In this document: in pieces, positions 8,318-14,779 of the stretch | How the letters are laid out: each line of letters begins with the position of its first letter | Numbering within the stretch: position 1 is the stretch's first letter | Made by a program: the position numbers and the translations under genes | The notes under the pieces: generated by a model | Databases searched by the model: none | Seen by the model: the letters and a program-made list of their open reading frames with translations, nothing else | Told to the model about the DNA's origin: nothing | NCBI GenBank assembly: GCA_965660325.1 | Contig: CBFHZL010000069.1 | Location: forward strand, 1 to 14,779 | Length of the DNA: 14,779 nt | Reading direction: 5' to 3' | Source of the DNA: Acidiluteibacter sp965660325 | GTDB lineage: Bacteria; Bacteroidota; Bacteroidia; Flavobacteriales_E; Vicingaceae

Positions 8318-9202
8318 TTAATACGATGCTTTGGCTGCCCCGATAACTTCAATGGGATGCCAAGTTGTTTTTACTTCTTGAAAGTCGTTGATAATGTATG
8401 GATTTTCAAGCAAATCTGTCAGCAAATCAGTAGCATATGATTTTACCCGTTTTAAGTTTTCAACTGCAGCTTCTTTAATCTTCGTCAACTCCTCCCGATT
8501 GTTGTCTGCATAACAAACAGCATTCACATCCATGTGAGACGACATATGATCAAGCAGCTCCCCTTTATTTCCAGTGAGCAAATTAACTACTCCACCAGGT
8601 AAATCTGATGCATTTAATACTTCTGCAAAAGAGATAGCACAAAGTGGTTTAGCTTCAGATGCTAAAACAACACACGAGTTTCCTCCTGCAATAATTGGAG
8701 CAATATAACTGACTAAACCTAACAATGAAAATTGCTGTGGTGCAATAATATTCACTACACCCATGGGCTCTAAGGATGAAAAGTTAAAATGAGCACTAGC
8801 AACAGGGTTAACAGAGCTAAACAGTTGCTGATACTTATCGCACCATCCCGCGAAATACACCAATCGATCGATAGAAATATTCACTTCATTCTCGGCTTCT
8901 TCTTCACTGCTATCTTGCAGCATTAACTCTGCAATAAATTGAGATCTTCTACCTTCCAGCACCTCAGCAATACGGTATAAAATCTGACTTCTATTGTAAG
9001 CAGTGCGATCTGCCCATCCTGCTTGGGCTTTTCTTGCGGCCGCAACAGCGTTTCTAACATCCTTTCGAGAAGACAAGCACATATTGCCTAACGATTCCTC
9101 TTTTGCGTTTAAAGGAGTGTAGAATCTTCCCGATTCTGTTCTCGGAAAAGCTCCACCAATATATAATTTATGCGTTTTCAAAATATTAATTCGTTCGCTC
9201 AT
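8318..9202 (-). CDS. Shortened aldehyde dehydrogenase-like protein without active-site residues (ALDH16 second-domain type)
   Basis: A 294-residue protein homologous to the N-terminal cofactor-binding part of ALDH, starting with YIGGAFPRTESGRFYTP (14-30). The usual PWNFP motif is replaced by APQQF (154-158), so the oxyanion Asn is lost. The helix region SYIAPIIAGGNSCVVLASEAKP (165-186) is still recognisable. The FTGS motif is replaced by CYADNN (230-235). The ELGG Glu and the catalytic Cys motif are absent, and about 200 residues of a normal ALDH C-terminus are missing. It ends cleanly with WHPIEVIGAAKASY and a TAA, with no ALDH remnant behind it. So it looks like a maintained pseudoenzyme, not a decaying gene. 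It follows a full ALDH gene by 11 nt; the pair matches the domain order of two-domain ALDH16, suggesting a structural subunit. Confidence 0.8.
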   Translation of the reverse strand: MSERINILKTHKLYIGGAFPRTESGRFYTPLNAKEESLGNMCLSSRKDVRNAVAAARKAQAGWADRTAYNRSQILYRIAEVLEGRRSQFIAELMLQDSSEEEAENEVNISIDRLVYFAGWCDKYQQLFSSVNPVASAHFNFSSLEPMGVVNIIAPQQFSLLGLVSYIAPIIAGGNSCVVLASEAKPLCAISFAEVLNASDLPGGVVNLLTGNKGELLDHMSSHMDVNAVCYADNNREELTKIKEAAVENLKRVKSYATDLLTDLLENPYIINDFQEVKTTWHPIEVIGAAKASY

Positions 9203-9213
9203 AAGTTCACCGT

Positions 9214-10680
9214 TTAATCAAATTTAAGGTATGCCGATAATCCATGTAGGCCACCTTCTCTGCCAAATCCACTCTCTTTGTATCCACCAAAAGGCGAGGT
9301 TGGATCGAACTTATTGTAAGTATTTGCCCAAACTATTCCTGCTTTTAATCGAGTAGTTAAATTAAAAATCTTAGATCCTTTATCTGTCCAAACTCCTGCG
9401 GATAAGCCATAAGGCGTATTGTTGGCTTTTTCAATCACTTCATCTACCGTTCTAAATGTTTGCACCGCCAAAACTGGTCCGAATATCTCTTCTTTCGCTA
9501 GCCTGCTTGACTGTGCTACATTGGTAAAAAGTGTAGGCCGTATAAAATAACCTTCTTTAGGCAGCTGGCAAGAAGACTGGAACAACTCTAATCCCTCTTT
9601 TTTACCCAACTCAATGTAACCTTTTATGGTTTCGTATTGGCTTTTTGAATTGATTGCACCTACATCGGTATTCTTATCCATCGGATCTCCAAGAATAAGG
9701 GTCTCAATTCTATCTTGTAACTTTTTTATAAAAATTTCCTTGATGGACTCCTGAACAAATAATCGAGACCCTGCGCAGCACACGTGACCTTGATTGAAGT
9801 AGATACCATTTACAATACCTTCTACAGCTTGATCAATCGGAGCATCTTCAAAAACAATATTTGCTGCTTTACCTCCAAGCTCCAAGGTTACCTTTTTATC
9901 GGTTCTTGCTAGTGTTTTCTGTATTAACTTACCTACTTCCGTAGAACCAGTAAAAGCAATCTTATCTACATCCTGATGCCCTACAATATCGGCACCGACC
10001 TTTCCGTCACCTGTAACAATGTTGACTACTCCATTTGGCAAGCCACTTTCTTGGATTAATTCGGCTAGTTTTAATGCTGTTAAAGAAGTGGTTTCGGCTG
10101 GCTTTAACACTACTGTATTTCCGCATGCCAAAGCCGGAGCAATTTTCCATGCTGCCATCAATAAGGGAAAGTTCCATGGAATAATTTGTCCTGCAACTCC
10201 CAACGATTTTGGTTTTCGGTTGGGGAATGCATAATCAAGTTTATCGGCCCATCCTGCATAGTAAAAGAAATGTGCTGCTGCCAATGGGATATCAATATCT
10301 CTTGACTCCCTAATTGGCTTGCCTCCATCCAATGATTCAATAACGGCAAATTCTCTCGACTTTTCTTGTATTAATCGCGCTATTCGGAATAAATATTTCG
10401 CCCGTTCTGAGGCTGGCATTACTGACCAAACAGTATCATATGCTTTTCTAGCTGCTTTTACCGCTTTGTCAACATCCGCAGTATTTCCTTCTGCAACAGA
10501 AGCAATTTTTTGGTTGGTTGCCGGATTAGTACTATCAAAATACTTTCCAGATGACGGCTGCTGAAACCTTCCATCAATAAAATGATCGTATTTTTCTTTC
10601 AATTGAATATGCCCTGCACTTTCGGGAGCTGCAGCGTACTCCCAACTAATCTTATCTGTCTCCGTTTTTTTCTTACTCAT
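9214..10680 (-). CDS. NAD(P)-dependent aldehyde dehydrogenase, complete, paired with deoC
   Basis: A 488-residue ALDH with every key residue: PWNFP with oxyanion N170, FTGSTEVG at 243-250, general base E267 in LELGG, and catalytic C301 in GHVCCAGSR. The 34-residue spacing from E267 to C301 equals that of human ALDH2 (268/302). The C-terminal half carries EEIFGPVL and the SPFGGYKESGFGRE end motif. It oxidises an aldehyde to the acid with NAD(P)+. Sitting 6 nt after deoC, its likely substrate is acetaldehyde released by DeoC, or another product of deoxynucleoside breakdown. The shortened ALDH-like gene follows by 11 nt. Together (782 residues) they resemble a split ALDH16. Substrate range cannot be read from sequence. 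Confidence 0.93.
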   Translation of the reverse strand: MSKKKTETDKISWEYAAAPESAGHIQLKEKYDHFIDGRFQQPSSGKYFDSTNPATNQKIASVAEGNTADVDKAVKAARKAYDTVWSVMPASERAKYLFRIARLIQEKSREFAVIESLDGGKPIRESRDIDIPLAAAHFFYYAGWADKLDYAFPNRKPKSLGVAGQIIPWNFPLLMAAWKIAPALACGNTVVLKPAETTSLTALKLAELIQESGLPNGVVNIVTGDGKVGADIVGHQDVDKIAFTGSTEVGKLIQKTLARTDKKVTLELGGKAANIVFEDAPIDQAVEGIVNGIYFNQGHVCCAGSRLFVQESIKEIFIKKLQDRIETLILGDPMDKNTDVGAINSKSQYETIKGYIELGKKEGLELFQSSCQLPKEGYFIRPTLFTNVAQSSRLAKEEIFGPVLAVQTFRTVDEVIEKANNTPYGLSAGVWTDKGSKIFNLTTRLKAGIVWANTYNKFDPTSPFGGYKESGFGREGGLHGLSAYLKFD

Positions 10681-10686
10681 ATTCTA

Positions 10687-11601
10687 CTAGTCTATTGAAA
10701 TATAATCTTTTGATTGATAAATTCCTTGACGCTGCTTTTCCAACTGCAGCAATACATCATTAGCCAAACTACTTGCCCCGAAACGGAACCATTCATTTGA
10801 AAGCCATTGATTTCCTAATATTTCCTTTACCATCACTAGGTAATGAATAGCCAGCTTAGAAGTGGAAATTCCTCCTGCAGGCTTCATTCCTACCATGTTT
10901 CCCGATTTTAAATAATAGTCTTTTATGGCGTATAGCATAGTTAATGTCACAGGAATTGATGCAGCAGACCCAATTTTTCCAGTTGAAGTTTTAATAAAAT
11001 CAGCTCCCGCATAAATAGCAATATCAGACGCCCTTCTGACATCATCTAATGTGCCGATTTCTCCGGTTTCCAAGATCACTTTCAAGCGTGCCTGTTTTCC
11101 ACACAATTCTTTTATTTTTGCTATTTCATCGTATACAAATTGATACTCCCCCTGGTGATATTTACCTCGAGAGATCACCATATCTATTTCGTCTGCACCT
11201 TGATCTAAGGCAAATTGGGTATCATCAATTTTTGTAGAAAGAGGTGCTTGTCCTGATGGGAACGCCGTAGAAACCGAAGCCACTTTTACTCCACTTCCTT
11301 TTACTGCTTTTTTGGCCACACCTACCATTGATGGATATACACAAACGGCAGCTACAGTCGGTAAATTTGGATAATCGTCATGCAAATGCTGCGCTTTATA
11401 GCACATTTGCTGAACTTTCCCAACGGTATCTTTACCTTCAAGGGTAGTTAAGTCAATCATATTCAATACCATTTTAAGCGCTTGTAGTTTGCTTTCATTT
11501 TTTATGCTACGGGTCTGAAACCGTGAAGCTCGCTCAATGATGCCGACTTGATCCACTTTGGGGCTCTGCGTAAAATCAGGAATTTGAATGCTATTTTTCA
11601 A
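10687..11601 (-). CDS. deoC: Deoxyribose-phosphate aldolase, long animal-like DERA type, TTG start
   Basis: A 304-residue class I aldolase that splits 2-deoxyribose-5-phosphate into acetaldehyde and glyceraldehyde-3-phosphate, in deoxynucleoside catabolism. Active-site residues are D140 (EIDMVIS), Schiff-base K204 (DFIKTSTGK) and K240 (GMKPAGG). It is longer than the roughly 220-260-residue E. coli-type enzymes and has IDLTTL at 49-54 where those have an IDHTxL motif. These features, and the 36-residue spacing of the two lysines, resemble animal DERA. The start is a TTG at 11599-11601: an in-frame stop lies just upstream (11617-11619), and the first internal ATG (residue 43) would remove the conserved N-terminal helix. 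First gene of the minus-strand run and divergent from cysC. Confidence 0.94.
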   Translation of the reverse strand: MKNSIQIPDFTQSPKVDQVGIIERASRFQTRSIKNESKLQALKMVLNMIDLTTLEGKDTVGKVQQMCYKAQHLHDDYPNLPTVAAVCVYPSMVGVAKKAVKGSGVKVASVSTAFPSGQAPLSTKIDDTQFALDQGADEIDMVISRGKYHQGEYQFVYDEIAKIKELCGKQARLKVILETGEIGTLDDVRRASDIAIYAGADFIKTSTGKIGSAASIPVTLTMLYAIKDYYLKSGNMVGMKPAGGISTSKLAIHYLVMVKEILGNQWLSNEWFRFGASSLANDVLLQLEKQRQGIYQSKDYISID

Positions 11602-11608
11602 TTGAAAA
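11595..11608. repeat. 14-bp perfect palindrome centred on the deoC start codon
   Basis: TTTTCAATTGAAAA reads identically on both strands and covers the TTG start of deoC (11599-11601). It would sit just inside the transcript if the -7 element at 11629-11636 is used. This is a plausible position for a repressor operator, but AT-rich palindromes of this length can arise by chance and no known operator was recognised. Confidence 0.4.
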
Positions 11609-11628
11609 GGGTTGAATTATTAAAAAAT

Positions 11629-11636
11629 CAAAGATA
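11629..11636 (-). promoter_or_regulatory. Candidate -7 element for the deoC run
   Basis: TATCTTTG on the minus strand matches the Bacteroidota TAnnTTTG element and lies 27 nt before the deoC TTG, leaving room for a short leader. No exact TTG is found at the -33 position; that region reads TTTAC. The promoter assignment is therefore tentative. Confidence 0.35.
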
Positions 11637-11648
11637 TAAATATTCCCG

Positions 11649-11715
11649 AAGGTAAAGGAGGACTATTCCTACTGAAAATGAAGACCAATTAGATAGGGCT
11701 TACCTCCTTTATTTT
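11649..11715. repeat. Inverted repeat in the deoC-cysC gap (TAAAGGAGG / CCTCCTTTA)
   Basis: TAAAGGAGG at 11653-11661 pairs exactly with CCTCCTTTA at 11703-11711. In RNA of the plus strand the stem extends outward by two G-U and two A-U pairs to 11649 and 11715. The loop is 41 nt. It sits in the leader region of cysC, 19 nt before the ATG. It could be a leader RNA hairpin or two half-sites for a regulator. No known riboswitch class was recognised. The rest of the 132-nt gap holds the deoC -7 element and the palindrome. Confidence 0.35.
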
Positions 11716-11733
11716 ATTAAATTTGCCTGCTGA

Positions 11734-12342
11734 ATGAAAGATGAAGGAAGAAATATATTCTCTGTTTTTGATGAAATTCTATCCAGAGAAAGCAAAGAGA
11801 ACCTACTTAACCAAAGGAGCTTAGCTATATGGCTAACTGGCTTATCTGGTTCAGGAAAAACAACCATTGCTATTGCTTTAGAGCAGCTGCTTAATAAGAA
11901 GGGCTTCCTAACGCAAGTACTAGATGGAGATAATATCCGTGCAGGAATTAACAACAACCTTGGCTTTTCTGAAGCCGATCGCACGGAAAACATACGTCGT
12001 ATAGCAGAAATCAACAAACTGTTTGTGAATTGTGGGGTAGTAACCATCAATTGTTTTGTCAGTCCTACTCAGGCGATACGAGCACAGGCAAAGTCAATTA
12101 TCGGTGAAGAAAACTTTTTAGAGGTGTTTGTAAATACGCCTTTAGAAATCTGCGAACAGCGCGATGTTAAAGGACTTTATGCCAAAGCACGCAAAGGGGA
12201 GATCAAAAACTTTACGGGAATTGACGCACCTTTCGAAGCACCTACTTCTAACTTCGTTGATCTTAAAACAGCTGATAGCACACCGCTAGAGGCTGCTCAA
12301 CAACTAATTGAAATTATTTTAACCAAAATAACCAAGCGATAA
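11734..12342 (+). CDS. cysC: Adenylylsulfate (APS) kinase
   Basis: A 202-residue cytoplasmic kinase that phosphorylates APS to PAPS with ATP. The Walker A motif GLSGSGKT is at 36-43, the substrate region DGDNIRAGINNNLGF at 64-78 is followed by DRTENIRR at 82-89, and FVSP is at 108-111, where S110 matches the phosphoserine position of E. coli CysC. The lid KARKGEIKNFTGIDAPFEAP follows at 151-170. The length is typical of a stand-alone CysC; it is not fused to CysN as in some bacteria. The ATG at 11734 gives the usual N-terminal length. cysD starts 3 nt after its stop. CysC presence means PAPS is made, for PAPS reductase or for sulfotransferases; neither is in the window. Confidence 0.95.
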   Translation: MKDEGRNIFSVFDEILSRESKENLLNQRSLAIWLTGLSGSGKTTIAIALEQLLNKKGFLTQVLDGDNIRAGINNNLGFSEADRTENIRRIAEINKLFVNCGVVTINCFVSPTQAIRAQAKSIIGEENFLEVFVNTPLEICEQRDVKGLYAKARKGEIKNFTGIDAPFEAPTSNFVDLKTADSTPLEAAQQLIEIILTKITKR

Positions 12343-12345
12343 GAT

Positions 12346-13251
12346 ATGCAAGCATATAATTTATCACATCTAAGTGAATTAGAATCAGAGGCAATTTATG
12401 TCTTGAGAGAAGTAGCAGCACAATTTGAAAACCCTGTGCTTCTTTTTTCAGGAGGTAAGGACTCTATTACGTGTGCTCATTTAGCACGCAAAGCTTTTTG
12501 GCCTGCAAAGATTCCATTTACATTTATGCATGTGGATACCGGTCACAACTTTCCTGAAACCATTGAATTTAGGGATTATTATCTAAATAAATTAGGCGTA
12601 AACCTAATTGTAGCTAGTGTTCAAGAGTGCATTGATCAAGGTCTTGTAACAGAGGAAAAAGGATTTAATGCCAGTAGAAATGCACTGCAAACAGTAGCGC
12701 TTTTAAAAGGTGTTGAAGACAATAAGTTTGATGCTGCAATTGGCGGAGCAAGAAGGGATGAGGAAAAAGCAAGGGCAAAAGAGCGTTTTTTCTCTCATAG
12801 AGATGATTTTGGCCAATGGGACCCTAAGAACCAACGTCCTGAACTGTGGAATATTTTTAATGGGAAAAAGAATATGGGCGAAAGCTTCAGAGTTTTTCCG
12901 ATTTCCAACTGGACTGAGATGGACATTTGGCAGTACATCTTAAAAGAAGAAATGGAATTACCATCATTATATTTTTCTCATCAGCGAGAGTGCTTCATTA
13001 GAGATGGAGTAGTGATGTCTACCGGAGAGCATGTACCACAGCGACCTGAAGAAACGACAGAAAAAATGACCGTTCGTTTTAGAACGATAGGCGATATGAC
13101 GTGCACAGGTGCTGTTTATTCAGATGCTGACTCCTTGGAGAAAATTATCGAAGAGGTTGCCAGCACCAGAGTTACTGAACGCGGAACTAGATCTGATGAC
13201 AAGCGATCAGAAGCAGCCATGGAAGACCGCAAGAAACAAGGGTACTTCTAA
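12346..13251 (+). CDS. cysD: Sulfate adenylyltransferase subunit 2 (ATP sulfurylase small subunit)
   Basis: A 301-residue member of the PAPS-reductase/ATP-pyrophosphatase superfamily and the catalytic half of heterodimeric ATP sulfurylase, which forms APS and pyrophosphate from sulfate and ATP. The PP-loop SGGKDS is at 35-40, HVDTGHNFPET at 62-72, and the conserved basic block GGARRDEEKARAKERFFSHRD at 133-153. The C-terminal ERGTRSDDKRSEAAMEDRKKQGYF ending is characteristic of CysD and rules out CysH. It follows cysC by 3 nt and precedes its partner cysN by 59 nt; that gap has no visible promoter or hairpin. Confidence 0.96.
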   Translation: MQAYNLSHLSELESEAIYVLREVAAQFENPVLLFSGGKDSITCAHLARKAFWPAKIPFTFMHVDTGHNFPETIEFRDYYLNKLGVNLIVASVQECIDQGLVTEEKGFNASRNALQTVALLKGVEDNKFDAAIGGARRDEEKARAKERFFSHRDDFGQWDPKNQRPELWNIFNGKKNMGESFRVFPISNWTEMDIWQYILKEEMELPSLYFSHQRECFIRDGVVMSTGEHVPQRPEETTEKMTVRFRTIGDMTCTGAVYSDADSLEKIIEEVASTRVTERGTRSDDKRSEAAMEDRKKQGYF

Positions 13252-13310
13252 AACGAATCACATTCAACAAAGACACAACACGTTTTAACTAACGAAAGAC
13301 ACCAAAAATC

Positions 13311-14579
13311 ATGAGTAAAGACCCTTATTTAGATATGGAATTATTGCGCTTCTCAACGGCAGGAAGTGTGGATGATGGAAAAAGTACATTGATTGGCCGA
13401 ATGCTTTACGATTCAAAATCAATTTTTGAAGATCAATATGAAGCAATAGAAACCAGCAGTAAAAAGAAAGGAGATGAACAAGTAAACCTAGCGCTGTTAA
13501 CAGATGGATTGCGAGCAGAAAGAGAGCAAGGAATTACCATTGATGTGGCCTATCGATACTTTGCAACGCCTAAACGAAAGTTTATTATTGCAGATACTCC
13601 AGGACACATTCAGTACACGAGAAACATGGTGACTGGAGCCTCTACATCAAACCTTTCCATCATTTTGGTAGATGCACGAAAAGGGATCATTGAGCAGACA
13701 TATCGTCATACCTTTATTTCTTCTCTATTGGGAATACCGCACGTTGTTTTCTGTATTAATAAGATGGACCTAGTGGACTATGATGAAGCTACTTTCCAAA
13801 AAATTAAGAAAGACATCGAGGCATTTGCCTCAAAGCTAAATGTAAAAGACATTCATTTTATTCCAATCAGTGCGCTGAATGGCGATAATGTGGTGAATAA
13901 ATCAACCAACATGGATTGGTACCAAGGCGGAACACTATTATATTTATTGGAGAATATCCACATCGGTAGCGATCACAATCACATTGATTGCAGATTCCCT
14001 GTGCAATATGTAATACGACCACAGTCAGCTGAATTTCCTGACTACAGAGGGTATGCAGGGCGAATTGCAGGTGGTGTCTTCAAACCAGGTGATGAAGTAA
14101 TGGCTTTACCCTCAGGTTTTAGCTCTAAGATTAAGAGCATAGATACTGCAGAGGGAGCACTTAAAGAGGGCTTTGCACCACAATCGGTAACCATTACGCT
14201 AGAAGATGAAATCGACATCAGTCGTGGTGATATGATTGTTCGTGTAAACAATCAGCCAAAAGTAGGGCAGGACCTAGACATGATGGTTTGTTGGATGAGC
14301 GACAAACCACTTATCAAAGGCGGAAAGTATGCGCTTATACATACAACAAATGAAGCACGTTGCATTATTAAAGATGTAAAATATAAAGTTAACATCAATA
14401 CGCTTCATAGAGAAGAAGAAGATAAGAATATTGGAATGAATGATATTGGACGAATTTCAATACGCACCACCAAACCTTTATTCTTTGATAGCTACCAGAA
14501 AAACAGAAATACTGGAAGCATGATTCTAATTGATGAAGGAACTCACGAAACAGTGGGTGCTTGTATGATTATTGATTAA
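13311..14579 (+). CDS. cysN: Sulfate adenylyltransferase subunit 1 (GTPase subunit)
   Basis: A 422-residue EF-Tu-like GTPase that couples GTP hydrolysis to APS synthesis by CysD. The P-loop GSVDDGKST is at 18-26, the switch region REQGITIDVAYRYF at 71-84, DTPGH at 95-99 and NKMD at 150-153. After the G domain (to about residue 225) the beta-barrel domains II and III follow, ending ETVGACMIID. It lacks the C-terminal APS kinase domain of fused CysNC proteins, in line with the separate cysC. It is the last gene of the plus-strand cysCDN run and is followed within 25 nt by a strong terminator. Confidence 0.96.
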   Translation: MSKDPYLDMELLRFSTAGSVDDGKSTLIGRMLYDSKSIFEDQYEAIETSSKKKGDEQVNLALLTDGLRAEREQGITIDVAYRYFATPKRKFIIADTPGHIQYTRNMVTGASTSNLSIILVDARKGIIEQTYRHTFISSLLGIPHVVFCINKMDLVDYDEATFQKIKKDIEAFASKLNVKDIHFIPISALNGDNVVNKSTNMDWYQGGTLLYLLENIHIGSDHNHIDCRFPVQYVIRPQSAEFPDYRGYAGRIAGGVFKPGDEVMALPSGFSSKIKSIDTAEGALKEGFAPQSVTITLEDEIDISRGDMIVRVNNQPKVGQDLDMMVCWMSDKPLIKGGKYALIHTTNEARCIIKDVKYKVNINTLHREEEDKNIGMNDIGRISIRTTKPLFFDSYQKNRNTGSMILIDEGTHETVGACMIID

Positions 14580-14600
14580 TCTAAAAATTTATAAAAGTAA

Positions 14601-14630
14601 AAAGCCGATCACGTTGATCGGCTTTTTTTA
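14601..14630. terminator. Strong intrinsic terminator between cysN and the convergent TonB gene, probably bidirectional
   Basis: AAAGCCGATCA (14601-14611) and TGATCGGCTTT (14615-14625) form an 11-bp perfect stem with a CGT loop. A T run follows on the plus strand, and an A run on the other side gives a U tract for minus-strand transcripts. It lies 21 nt after the cysN stop and 4 nt after the stop of the convergent gene, so it can end both transcripts. Confidence 0.9.
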
Positions 14631-14634
14631 TACC

Positions 14635-14779
14635 TTATCCTATCTTTACATTTACCGGAATGGTATATCGTACGCTAGCTTTTCTTCCCATTTGCTCACC
14701 GGGAGCAAATTGAGGCAGCATCTTAACTACTCGAACAACCTCTTTGTCTAAATCTCGGCCGCCTGCAAGACCTTTAAGT
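14635..14779 (-). CDS. TonB-family energy transducer, C-terminal end, cut by window edge
   Basis: Only the last 47 codons are present, ending at TAA 14635-14637. The sequence contains LDKEVVRVVKMLPQFAPGEQ and then RKASVRYTIPVNVKIG. This is the TonB C-terminal domain pattern of Bacteroidota energy transducers, where a V-R-V-V-K-x-[ML]-P-x-[WF]-x-P-G core precedes a final beta strand. Such domains contact TonB boxes of outer-membrane receptors in the periplasm. The rest of the gene lies outside the window, so it could equally be a multi-domain protein carrying this domain, such as a BlaR/M56-type peptidase fusion. It converges on cysN and shares the hairpin terminator. Confidence 0.8.
   Translation of the reverse strand, partial: LKGLAGGRDLDKEVVRVVKMLPQFAPGEQMGRKASVRYTIPVNVKIG

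Noticed and set aside
8302..8352. N-terminal extension of CysQ from a TTG at 8352.
   Set aside because: It overlaps the end of the ALDH-like gene in another frame and adds a basic stretch not expected in the family.
8318..9202. ALDH-like gene as a frameshifted pseudogene of a full ALDH.
   Set aside because: No remnant of the missing C-terminal part follows it, and its frame, start and stop are intact and fit an ALDH16 second-domain protein.
11718..11725. TAAATTTG just before cysC, resembling a -7 element.
   Set aside because: It would leave almost no leader before the ATG at 11734, and no TTG lies at the right spacing upstream.
11602..11733. SAM or other known riboswitch before cysC.
   Set aside because: The sequence does not show the conserved core of any SAM riboswitch I can recall; only a simple inverted repeat is visible.
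11709..12050. 113-codon open frame antisense to cysC.
   Set aside because: It is a reverse-strand shadow of the conserved cysC sequence, with no recognisable motif; other short frames opposite or inside known genes were dismissed likewise.

Overview
The window looks like chromosomal DNA of a Bacteroidota member, probably a marine member of Flavobacteriia or Cytophagia. The grounds are AT-rich coding sequence, almost no Shine-Dalgarno sequences before starts, a TAnnTTTG-type -7 element before ctaB, RemB/Wzi-like outer-membrane barrels, a TonB C-terminal domain of the Bacteroidota energy-transducer type, and a ctaB gene beside a cytochrome oxidase subunit III gene. No tRNA, rRNA, CRISPR array, insertion sequence or phage gene was seen. 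Genus-level assignment is not possible by eye.

Left edge (1-1184, minus strand): the start of a heme-copper oxidase subunit III gene, preceded by ctaB (heme O synthase). These are respiratory oxidase biogenesis genes with a plausible promoter of their own.

Centre (1277-11601, minus strand): nine genes packed head to tail with gaps of 3-24 nt or short overlaps, possibly one long transcript read from deoC towards ctaB. It begins with deoxyribose catabolism: deoC (long, animal-like DERA type), a complete aldehyde dehydrogenase, and a shortened ALDH-like protein without catalytic residues. The two ALDH proteins together resemble a two-domain ALDH16 enzyme split into two genes. Next is cysQ, which removes PAP. 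Then come gmd and fcl, which make GDP-L-fucose, and a WecA/MraY-family polyprenyl-phosphate sugar-1-phosphate transferase placed between two paralogous RemB/Wzi-like outer-membrane barrels. This last part looks like surface glycan synthesis and assembly.

Right side (11734-14579, plus strand): divergent from deoC across a 132-nt gap are cysC, cysD and cysN, which convert sulfate to APS and PAPS. They end at a strong hairpin terminator that probably serves both directions, because the next gene is convergent: the C-terminal end of a TonB-family protein (14635-14779).

Working together: CysDN and CysC make PAPS, CysQ clears PAP, Gmd and Fcl make GDP-fucose, and the transferase with the two barrels builds or anchors a surface polymer. 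A sulfated, fucose-containing surface glycan is an attractive reading. It is an inference: no sulfotransferase is present, and ordinary sulfate assimilation would use the same cys genes. The points most worth a second look are the deoC/split-ALDH16 trio, the paired barrels around the transferase, the sulfation-plus-fucose layout, and two inverted repeats in the deoC-cysC gap, one of them centred on deoC's TTG start.
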